Part shown: one piece after another, positions 57,691 to 64,000 of the stretch
Layout: each line of letters begins with the position of its first letter
Numbering within the stretch: position 1 is the first letter of the stretch
NCBI GenBank assembly: GCA_902494085.1
Contig: CABURU010000001.1
Location: 62,001-126,000, forward strand
Direction of reading: 5' to 3'
DNA from: an uncultured Collinsella sp.
GTDB taxonomy: Bacteria; Actinomycetota; Coriobacteriia; Coriobacteriales; Coriobacteriaceae
DNA: 64,000 nucleotides
The notes under the pieces: generated by a model
The model's database searches: none
What the model was told of the DNA's origin: nothing
What the model saw: the letters and a program-made list of their open reading frames with translations, nothing else
Translations under genes and position numbers: made by a program

Positions 57691-57993
57691 TTTGTCTCAA
57701 TCTGTAACAACAAGGGGCCGTTTGGCCTCGTAACTGTTACAGATCGAGACAGAAGGTTGGCTGCCGGTAAAAGATCTCAATCTGTAACATCTAGAGGCCG
57801 AAAACCTGTCTACCTGTTACAGATTTAGACGTTTGGCGACGGGGCTGGAGAATATCTCGATCTGTAACATCTAACGGCCAAAATTCGACCCAACTGATAC
57901 AGATTGAGACAAACGTTGGACGCACGACCGAAAGATCTCGATCTGTAACATTTGGAAGGTTAAAGACGGTCTACCTGTTACAGATTGAGACGT
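57691..57993. repeat. Family A array A4: four units, 80-81-nt period
   Basis: Units are centred at 57722, 57802, 57882 and 57963, each with a 25-nt core. Arms are TCTCAATCTGTAACA or TCTCGATCTGTAACA on the left and TGTTACAGATYGAGAC-like on the right; unit 3 has TGATACA. Cores of units 2-4 fit TCTAG-N5-GAAAA-like sequence ending near TCTACC. It fills most of the 490-nt gap before the amidohydrolase. Positions 57994-58110 show nothing clear. Confidence 0.9.
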
Positions 57994-58143
57994 TTTGCTG
58001 TAACGACCGGAACATCGCTGCGCTGTCTCCGTTTGCCCTCACATCTCCCTCGTCCCTCCGTTAGCCGATATGTCCGGCTTTAGTTTGCTGCATTAGGTGA
58101 TAATGGACAAATGTTCAAGTTAATCGTGAGGGAGGAGCTCGAT

Positions 58144-59520
58144 ATGGCGACTGCCGATCGTCCCACGTTGTTTATCAATGCGACCGTTCTGGATGGTTCG
58201 GAACATATGGAGCCACAGCCCGATATGGCCGTGGCCGTTGAGCGCGGTGTCATCACCTGGATGGGACCGAGCGCCGTGGCCCAAGCTCCAGCGGGGGCCG
58301 AGGTCATCGACCTGGGCGGTGCGTATCTCATGCCGGGTCTCATCAATATGCATGTGCATCTGTGCGGTTCGGGCAAACCGGTTTCGGCGGGCGATGCGGG
58401 CGCACTCATGAAGAAGCTCGATAATCCCGTGGGGCGCGCCATCGTGCGCCATATCCTCAAGGGCGGCGCTCAGCAGCAGCTGGCAAGCGGCGTGACCACG
58501 GTGCGCGGTGCAGGCGACCCGCTGTTTGCCGACATCGCCGTGCGCGATGCTATCGATGCCGGTAAGTATCAGGGTCCGCGTCTGGTGGCACCGGGAACGG
58601 GTGTCACGGTGCCGGGTGGCCACGGTGCAGGCCTCTTTGCGCAGGTGGCCAATACTCCCGCAGAGGCAGCCCAGCAGGTGCGCGACCTGTATGCGCGCGG
58701 TGCCGACGTCATCAAGCTGTTCGTGACGGGCGGCGTGTTCGACGCGACCGAGGTGGGCGAGCCGGGCGTGCTGCGCATGCCGGTCGATGTCGCCGCTGCG
58801 GCATGCAAGGCGGCACACGAGGTTGGCCTTCCGGTCATGGCCCATGTCGAGAGCACCGAAGGTGTGAAGGCCGCGCTTCAGGCTGGCGTCGACACAATCG
58901 AGCACGGCGCTCCGATAACCTCCGAGATTCTGGAACTGTACCGCGGCGCCGCGGGAACACAGCTCGAGGGACGCGCGCCGAGCGTGACCTGCACGATCAG
59001 TCCGGCGCTGCCGTTTGTGTTGCTCGATCCGGAAAAGACCCATTCGACTGATACGCAAAAGAAGAACGGCGACATCGTGTGCTCGGGCATTATCGAGAGT
59101 GCTCGTGCGGCGCTGGAAGCCGGTATCAAGGTGGGCCTGGGCACGGATTCGAGCTGCCCGTTCGTGACACAGTACGACATGTGGCGCGAGGTGGCCTATC
59201 TTGCCGAGTACGTGGGCGTGAGCAATGCCTTCGCACTGCATACAGCCACGAAGGTCAATGCTGAGCTACTGGGGCTGGGCGGCGAGACCGGTACGATCGA
59301 GTGCGGCAAGGCGGCCGACATTTTGGTGACGCGCGAGAACCCGCTCGATGACCTGTGCGCTCTGCGTGAGCCGATGCACGTGATGTGCCGCGGTGACCTG
59401 GTGCGCAAGCTGAAGGTCAAGCGCATCCCCGAGGTTGACACCGAGCTCGACGCGATTATGGCCATGCCGGCAGAAGCCCTGGCAGAGGAGCTTGCCCGCG
59501 ATGGCGTGGCATGGGTGTGA
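58144..59520 (+). CDS. Amidohydrolase-family protein (imidazolonepropionase/prolidase-like)
   Basis: A 458-residue TIM-barrel metallohydrolase. The first metal motif is MPGLINMHVHLCGSG, followed by GVTTVRGAGD, VIKLFVTGGVFD (the Lys may be the carboxylated bridge), VMAHVESTEGVKAAL, TIEHGAP and GLGTDSSCPF, which give the remaining His and Asp ligands. The group includes prolidases and Xaa-Pro or N-acyl hydrolases; the substrate is not predictable. GGGAGGAG precedes the ATG. No signal peptide is seen. Confidence 0.88.
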   Translation: MATADRPTLFINATVLDGSEHMEPQPDMAVAVERGVITWMGPSAVAQAPAGAEVIDLGGAYLMPGLINMHVHLCGSGKPVSAGDAGALMKKLDNPVGRAIVRHILKGGAQQQLASGVTTVRGAGDPLFADIAVRDAIDAGKYQGPRLVAPGTGVTVPGGHGAGLFAQVANTPAEAAQQVRDLYARGADVIKLFVTGGVFDATEVGEPGVLRMPVDVAAAACKAAHEVGLPVMAHVESTEGVKAALQAGVDTIEHGAPITSEILELYRGAAGTQLEGRAPSVTCTISPALPFVLLDPEKTHSTDTQKKNGDIVCSGIIESARAALEAGIKVGLGTDSSCPFVTQYDMWREVAYLAEYVGVSNAFALHTATKVNAELLGLGGETGTIECGKAADILVTRENPLDDLCALREPMHVMCRGDLVRKLKVKRIPEVDTELDAIMAMPAEALAEELARDGVAWV

Positions 59521-59547
59521 CAAAGGGACGGTCCCTATGCCCCATGC

Positions 59548-59588
59548 AAAAAGCCGAGGTCTCAACACGAGGCCTCGGCTTTTATTTT
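59548..59588. terminator. Bidirectional terminator between convergent genes
   Basis: AGCCGAGG and CCTCGGCT form a perfect stem flanked by an A-run on the left and a T-rich run on the right. It can end the amidohydrolase on the plus strand and the zinc-ribbon gene on the minus strand. Confidence 0.88.
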
Positions 59589-59605
59589 GTCCTATGGTGT
59601 AGCGG

Positions 59606-60079
59606 CTAGGAGCGCGTTTCCATCTTGGCGTGGCACTTGGGGCAGGTGACGCGGATCTTGCCCTTGCCCTTGGGAACAGAGAGCATCTGGCCGCAGTTGG
59701 GGCACTTGAGGTAGGCCGTGGTCTTGCGACCCTTCCACATCTTCTTGGCCGTACGCTTGGCACGCTCAAAGTCTTCCTTACTGGTGCCGGTCGCGCGCGA
59801 GGCGTTGGCAGCCGCAGTCCCGCCGCCCAAGCTGGCGACGAACTTGCCGAGGCCGGGGACGTTTGCGGTCGCCGCGACAAAGGCATCGTTCTCCTTGCGA
59901 CGCGCGTCGATGTTTTTGGACAGGCCACGCAGCACGCCAAGTACGATCACGGCGATGGCGATCCAGCTGAGCCACTGGATACGGGCCATCGAACCGATCA
60001 TCGCGATGATAATGCCTGCGAAGCCCATCACGATGGTGAGCTCATCGGCTCCGTTGCGACCCTTCATAAAGTCATTCAT
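59606..60079 (-). CDS. Membrane protein with C-terminal zinc ribbon
   Basis: A 157-residue protein. Two hydrophobic segments (about 12-30 and 35-52) are followed by a basic linker. The C-terminal zinc ribbon is YLKCPNCGQMLSVPKGKGKIRVTCPKC in layout, with two Cys-x2-Cys pairs. Such proteins are common in Firmicutes and Coriobacteria; their role is unknown. The ATG giving MNDFMKGRNGADEL has AAAGG upstream; longer readings run into repeat D3. Confidence 0.75.
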   Translation of the reverse strand: MNDFMKGRNGADELTIVMGFAGIIIAMIGSMARIQWLSWIAIAVIVLGVLRGLSKNIDARRKENDAFVAATANVPGLGKFVASLGGGTAAANASRATGTSKEDFERAKRTAKKMWKGRKTTAYLKCPNCGQMLSVPKGKGKIRVTCPKCHAKMETRS

Positions 60080-60124
60080 GCGAATTGCCTTTCGTTCGAT
60101 ATGCTGCACGCCTTTATACCCCTT

Positions 60125-60191
60125 TTGGTGCATTGGGGACAGGTTAATCTGCACCAAGGTGGTGCAAACGTACCTGTTCCCCTTGCACCAA
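60125..60191. repeat. Family D palindrome, copy D3, directly after csoR
   Basis: The left arm begins TTGGTGCATTGGGGACAGGT and the right arm is ACCTGTTCCCCTTGCACCAA; they pair with three mismatches. An inner TGCACC/GGTGCA stem lies between. The right arm ends at the base before the csoR stop codon, so on the minus strand it folds just after csoR. Confidence 0.75.
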
Positions 60192-60464
60192 TTACTTGGC
60201 GAGCTTGTCGACGACGCGCTCTATCTCGGCGAGCTTGGCGGCTTTGAGGTCTTCGTCGCCCGATTCGATTGCCGAAGTCACGCAGCCCTCGATATGCGCC
60301 TTGAGCACGTCGGCGTTGATGCGGGCGATGAGCGCCTGCGTGGCCATGAGCTGCGTGGAGATGTCGACGCAGTAACGGTCTTCCTCCACCATCCGCAGGA
60401 TGCCGTCGATTTGCCCGCGCGCCGTCTTGAGCATGCGGGTCACCGATTTATGGTCTGCCATCAT
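60192..60464 (-). CDS. csoR: CsoR-family copper-sensing repressor
   Basis: A 90-residue all-helical DUF156 protein. Cys32, His57 and Cys61 match the spacing of the Cu(I) ligands in M. tuberculosis CsoR (36, 61, 65). RMLKTARGQIDGILRMVEED is the conserved first helix. It is the last gene of the copA-copZ-csoR unit and would bind the operator upstream of copA, releasing it when copper binds. GAGGA precedes the ATG. Confidence 0.92.
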   Translation of the reverse strand: MMADHKSVTRMLKTARGQIDGILRMVEEDRYCVDISTQLMATQALIARINADVLKAHIEGCVTSAIESGDEDLKAAKLAEIERVVDKLAK

Positions 60465-60508
60465 GGCGGGTCCTCGTTTCTGGTCAATCCTTCAAATGCC
60501 TCACCCTC

Positions 60509-60575
60509 AGTTGCGGTGAAATAGTTCCTGATTGAAGGCTTAAAGCGTTTAAACCGGAACTATTTCACCGCAACT
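60509..60575. repeat. Family B palindrome, copy B3, between copZ and csoR
   Basis: The arms AGTTGCGGTGAAATAGTTCC and GGAACTATTTCACCGCAACT are exact complements (20 bp) with about 25 nt between. GTTCC/GGAAC replaces the GGGAC/GTCCC of copy B1, so both sides changed together. Confidence 0.85.
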
Positions 60576-60619
60576 TCTGAGGGGCTGGTTGGGCAGCGGT
60601 GTCTGTTGGTGCGCAGCTG

Positions 60620-60841
60620 CTACGCGGCGGTCACAGACAGGGCGTGGAACTTCTCGCCGGCGCCCTCGACGGCGGCGGCGAGCTGCTCGGCGGTCACGGT
60701 GTCAGTGCACTCCACCTGGACGGTCTGGGTCTCGTGATCGGCGTCGGCATCGGTCACGCCGGCCACGTTGAGCAGTGCCGTCTCGACAGTAGCGTCGCAG
60801 TGTCCGCACATAAGGCCAGACGTTTTAACGATGTAGTTCAT
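60620..60841 (-). CDS. copZ: CopZ-like copper chaperone (HMA domain)
   Basis: A 73-residue heavy-metal-associated domain with the MxCxxC motif in SGLMCGHCDATVETALLNV (Cys 12 and 15). The fold's later strand TVQVECTDTVTAEQLAAAVE is present. It would carry Cu(I) to CopA. It lies between copA and csoR, each spacer holding a Family B palindrome. AAAGGAGACAATC precedes the ATG. Confidence 0.92.
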   Translation of the reverse strand: MNYIVKTSGLMCGHCDATVETALLNVAGVTDADADHETQTVQVECTDTVTAEQLAAAVEGAGEKFHALSVTAA

Positions 60842-60869
60842 GATTGTCTCCTTTTCGTTGAGTACCTAA

Positions 60870-60936
60870 AGTTGCGGTGGAATACGGACTAAATGGCGGT
60901 TTAGCTAAGCATGTTACGCCTTATTTCACCGCAACT
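60870..60936. repeat. Family B palindrome, copy B4, overlapping the copA stop codon
   Basis: The left arm begins AGTTGCGGTGGAATACGG and the right arm ends TTATTTCACCGCAACT, with about five mismatches and 23 nt between. The last codons and TAA of copA (residues VAVK) are read from the right arm. Confidence 0.8.
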
Positions 60937-63263
60937 GATGGTTTAAAGGTTCGCAGACGCAGCGCATTGCTTACGACGCACACGCTCGACAGGCTCATGG
61001 CCGCGGCGCCAAACATCGGCGAGAGCTGCCATCCGGTGAGCGGGAAAAACACGCCCGCGGCGAGCGGAATGCCGATGCCGTTGTAGAACAGCGCCCAGAA
61101 CAGGTCCTGCTTGATATTGCGAATCGTGGCGCGCGAAAGCTCGATGGCCCGCGCAACATCCATGAGGTCGCTGCGCATGAGTACCACGTCGGCGCCCTCC
61201 TTGGCGATGTCGGCGCCGGTGCCGATCGCAAGGCCCACGTCGGCGCGCGCCAGGGCGGGGGAGTCGTTGATGCCGTCGCCCACCATGGCAACCTTGCCGC
61301 CCGCATCCTGCAGTTCGCGCACGTGACGTTCCTTGTCGGCGGGCAGGACGTCGGCGATAACCTGTTCGCTGGTGAGTCCCACGCGGCGAGCGATGGCCTC
61401 GGCCGTCAAGCGGTTGTCGCCGGTGAGCATGCGTACGTCGACGCCGAGCTTGCGGAGTGCGGTAACGGCCTCCGCACTCGTCTCCTTAACCTCGTCAGCT
61501 ACGGCGATGGTACCGACGAGCTCGCCGTTCTTGGCAAAGAACAGCGGCGTCTTGCCCTCGGCAGCGAACTGCTCGGCAAGACTGGCGGGCACCTCTGTGC
61601 CCAGCTCGCTCATCAGACGAACGTTGCCGGCTGCGATGACATTCTGCCCCTCGCGCGCCGTGACGCCGCGACCGGGCACGGCGGCAAAGTCTTCGACCAT
61701 GCGTGCGACGATTCCGCGCGTCTCGCACTCGGCCATAATCGCCTCGGCCAGCGGGTGCTCGCTCGAGCGCTCCAGCGCGGCAGCAAGCTTGAGCAGCGCC
61801 TTTTCACTCATAGCGGGCGAGCCATCGGCGCGCGCGGCAACCACAATATCGGTCACGGCGGGCTTGCCGCGGGTGACGGTGCCCGTCTTATCGAGCACCA
61901 CGGTGCCCACGTTGCGCAGATTCTCCAGCGCCTCGGCGCTCTTAAACAGAATGCCCATCTCGGCGCCCTTGCCGGTGCCAACCATAATGGCGACGGGCGT
62001 GGCCAGGCCCAGCGCGCACGGGCAGCTGATCACCAACACGGCCACGGCGGAGGTGAGCGCCTCGTTTATGCTGCCGGTCAGTGCCATCCACACCGCAAAG
62101 GTCACGGCCGAGATTACAAACACCACGGGCACAAACACGCCGGCGACCTTGTCGGCCAGGCGGGCGATGGGCGCCTTGGTGGCGTTGGCGTCCTCGACGA
62201 GCTGGATGATCTTGGCAAGCGACGTGTCGGCGCCCACGCGTGTGGCACGGAAGGTAAACGATCCGGTGCGGTTGACCGTGGCGGCGTTGACGGTGTCACC
62301 GGTGGCCTTTTCCACGGGGATGGACTCGCCGGTGAGCGCGCTCTCGTCTACGGCGGAGGCGCCCTCGAGTACCACGCCGTCGACAGGGATAGACTCGCCG
62401 GGGCGCACACGCAGGACCTGGCCGGGAAGGATGCTGTCGACGTCCACAACGGTCTCGGTGCCGTCATCGGCAACGACGGTCGCGGCCTTGGGCGCCAGGT
62501 CGATGAGGGCCTCAATAGCGCCGCCGGTCTTGGACTTGCTGCGCGTCTCGAGGTATTTGCCCACGGTGACGAGCGACAGAATCGTGCCGGCACTCTCAAA
62601 ATACAGGTTGTCCATGCTCGTCATCATGGCCTCGTGCACCTGACCTGTGGCCAGCTGGTCGGCCATGATGAACATGGCGTAGAGCGACCAGGCGATTGAC
62701 GCGGTGGCGCCGACGGCGATGAGAGCGTCCATGGTGGGCGCGCCGTGTACGAGTGATTTGAAGCCGTTGATAAAGTACGCGTCGTTGACGTAGACGATGG
62801 GGATGAGCAAGACGAGCTCGGTGAGGGCGAGCGTCATGCTGTGGATGTGGTCCGTGAAGATGCCGGGCAGCGGCCAGCCGAGCATGTGCCCCATGCCTAT
62901 GTAGAACAGCGGAATGAGAAAGATGATTGAGATGATGAGACGGGTGCGCATGGCGGAGGCGGTGGCCTCTAGCTTTTTGGTCGGCGACTCCATATGGGTG
63001 GCACCGGACCTGGCTTGTGCGCTGCCGTTTGGGGCGGCATCGGTGCGCATGCTGACGGGCGAGGCCGAGTAGCCCGCGCGATCGACGGCGGTGCAGATAT
63101 CGTCGGGGGAGACCTGCGCGGGGTCGTAGTCGACCATCATGGAACCGGCGAGCAGGTTGACCGCGACGCTTTGGACGCCGTCGAGCTTGCTGACGGCGCG
63201 GTCCACATGCGCCTGGCAAGCGGCGCACGTCATGCCGCCCACGTCAAACTTATCTTGAGCCAT
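60921..63263 (-). CDS. copA: Copper-translocating P1B-type ATPase
   Basis: A 780-residue pump exporting Cu(I). One N-terminal HMA domain has [17 protein letters not shown]. About eight membrane segments follow, with the ion-binding [12 protein letters not shown]. Phosphorylation occurs in [14 protein letters not shown], and [18 protein letters not shown] closes the catalytic domain. Residues about 70-100 are a low-conservation linker. It is the first gene of copA-copZ-csoR. Its C terminus is formed partly by repeat B4. AGAAAGGAGAAG precedes the ATG. Confidence 0.96.
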   Translation of the reverse strand: MAQDKFDVGGMTCAACQAHVDRAVSKLDGVQSVAVNLLAGSMMVDYDPAQVSPDDICTAVDRAGYSASPVSMRTDAAPNGSAQARSGATHMESPTKKLEATASAMRTRLIISIIFLIPLFYIGMGHMLGWPLPGIFTDHIHSMTLALTELVLLIPIVYVNDAYFINGFKSLVHGAPTMDALIAVGATASIAWSLYAMFIMADQLATGQVHEAMMTSMDNLYFESAGTILSLVTVGKYLETRSKSKTGGAIEALIDLAPKAATVVADDGTETVVDVDSILPGQVLRVRPGESIPVDGVVLEGASAVDESALTGESIPVEKATGDTVNAATVNRTGSFTFRATRVGADTSLAKIIQLVEDANATKAPIARLADKVAGVFVPVVFVISAVTFAVWMALTGSINEALTSAVAVLVISCPCALGLATPVAIMVGTGKGAEMGILFKSAEALENLRNVGTVVLDKTGTVTRGKPAVTDIVVAARADGSPAMSEKALLKLAAALERSSEHPLAEAIMAECETRGIVARMVEDFAAVPGRGVTAREGQNVIAAGNVRLMSELGTEVPASLAEQFAAEGKTPLFFAKNGELVGTIAVADEVKETSAEAVTALRKLGVDVRMLTGDNRLTAEAIARRVGLTSEQVIADVLPADKERHVRELQDAGGKVAMVGDGINDSPALARADVGLAIGTGADIAKEGADVVLMRSDLMDVARAIELSRATIRNIKQDLFWALFYNGIGIPLAAGVFFPLTGWQLSPMFGAAAMSLSSVCVVSNALRLRTFKPSVAVK

Positions 63264-63310
63264 GGCTTCTCCTTTCTGTAGTTCGGTGTTGTAATTGTTA
63301 ACCTGCCGAT

Positions 63311-63339
63311 ACTATACACCCATACCCCCTGGGGGTGTA
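63311..63339 (-). promoter_or_regulatory. CsoR-type operator and -10 upstream of copA
   Basis: CATACCCCCTGGGGGTGTA (63321-63339) is a near-palindrome with the C-run/G-run core of known CsoR sites. ACTATA at 63311 reads TATAGT on the minus strand and would be the copA -10, so the operator covers the -35/-10 spacer. It lies 50 nt upstream of copA. Confidence 0.75.
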
Positions 63340-63412
63340 CAGTACAGAAAGAAATGTATGACATTCCGATACAGATGAGGGTGGCTGCTCAATCGTTGGC
63401 AGTCCCTGCCAG

Positions 63413-63553
63413 ACATCTCAATCTGCAACATCTAGCAGGGAAAATGACCTCTAACTGTTATAGATTGAGATGTTGTTTTGTGAGGTTTGGGTTTGTCTCA
63501 ATCTGTAACAGTTAGACCGGTTTTTGCTGAGCAACTGTTACAGATTGCGACAA
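63413..63553. repeat. Family A array A5: two units, 80-nt period, second core inverted
   Basis: Units are centred at 63443 and 63523, both with 25-nt cores. Unit 1 has TGCAACA instead of TGTAACA. The core of unit 2 fits the family only when read on the opposite strand: its reverse complement ends AAAAACCGGTCTAAC, matching AAAAACCGGTCTACC in array A3. The array lies in the 560-nt divergent spacer between copA and the helicase gene. Confidence 0.88.
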
Positions 63554-63823
63554 TCGGCCCAGACCCGCCCCGTCCGCCTCGTCATCTGTGGTTTACGTGG
63601 GGGCATGCGGAGTACGGGTATACTAACCGGCGGCGAATCTGCTCCATCGCTTAGGGCCGCTGCGTCTGGACGGCGCGTGATAGGGCTGCCAAAGCGATCG
63701 CCAGCGTGCTGAGCAACGTCCTCTCTGTGCGCACCTGTTTTTGTATGTATTAGCGCACTACCAAGCACGCTCGCGCGGCCGCATGCCGTGCCCATAACGC
63801 GTGCAGATAAGGAACAACAACAT

Positions 63824-64000
63824 ATGCGTAATTCTGTATCCGACGTCACCGACGCCGAGATTCTGGACGAGGCCCGCGAGGCCATGACCCAGGCTGCCTT
63901 CGATGCTGCCGACGAGGCCAGCGCCGCCGAGACCGTCGAGTCCGCGACCGAGAACCTGCCCGCCTTTGACGAGCTGGGACTTTCGGACGAGATACTTCGT
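63824..64000 (+). CDS. DEAD-box RNA helicase, N-terminal part
   Basis: Only the first 59 codons are in the window. An acidic, Ala/Glu-rich leader (MRNSVSDVTDAEILDEAREA) is followed by FDELGLSDEILR, the usual entry to the Q motif of DEAD-box helicases such as DeaD/CsdA. No ATPase motif is reached before the edge. AAGGAA lies upstream. The ~270-nt gap after array A5 has a TATACT near 63620, so the mRNA may have a long leader, as is common for cold-shock helicases. Confidence 0.7.
   Translation, partial: MRNSVSDVTDAEILDEAREAMTQAAFDAADEASAAETVESATENLPAFDELGLSDEILR

Overview
The window is about 64 kb of GC-rich bacterial chromosome. Gene content and protein style point to an anaerobic actinobacterium of the class Coriobacteriia, most likely Collinsella or a close relative. 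Supporting signs are a spc/alpha ribosomal operon with Ala/Lys-rich tails on bL17 and bL31, a split transketolase, rubredoxin chemistry, a MurNAc salvage cluster and a CsoR copper cassette. This placement is inference from protein flavour, not from a marker search.

Layout. Positions 1-8.6 kb hold the end of rpsH, then rplF-rplR-rpsE-rpmD-rplO-secY-adk-map-infA-rpmJ-rpsM-rpsK-rpsD-rpoA-rplQ and a strong terminator, followed by truA. From 9.5 to 17 kb lie a glycosyltransferase, argR, a minus-strand class A penicillin-binding protein, a U32-family protein and tyrS. From 17 to 23 kb come adenine deaminase, two convergent HAD phosphatases, citrate synthase and an ACT-domain protein. From 23 to 36 kb come rpmE, secA-prfB, a YitT membrane protein, split transketolase, ftsE-ftsX and rnr. 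From 36 to 43 kb come a lone serine recombinase, a VanZ-like protein, the MurNAc cluster murR-murQ-murP-mupG, an ArsC/Spx-like protein and a small unknown. From 43 to 46 kb come tRNA-Gln and tRNA-Glu, a TPR-like gene overlapping smpB, a flavin reductase and a rubredoxin. From 46 to 64 kb come mntH, gpmA, gltB-gltD, an unknown, a PD-(D/E)XK protein, an amidohydrolase, a zinc-ribbon membrane protein, the copA-copZ-csoR copper operon with a CsoR-like operator, and the start of a DEAD-box RNA helicase.

The most unusual content is non-coding. Intergenic spaces carry several families of long inverted repeats with fixed geometry. Family A is the most striking: 14 units in five arrays between 46.1 and 63.6 kb. 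Every unit has 17-19-nt inverted arms around TCTCAATCTGTAACA, exactly 25 nt between the arms, and a unit-to-unit period of 79-81 nt. Arms show compensatory changes, and at least one 25-nt core is inverted relative to its neighbours. Family E is a second array (3 units, 62-63-nt period). Families B, C and D are dispersed single or compound hairpins that often sit at gene ends and sometimes supply stop codons. I do not recognise these as any named element. Two Family A arrays flank the PD-(D/E)XK gene.

A second theme is regulation just before start codons. Hairpins or terminators abut or include the Shine-Dalgarno sequence of ade, a HAD phosphatase, the YitT gene and mupG.
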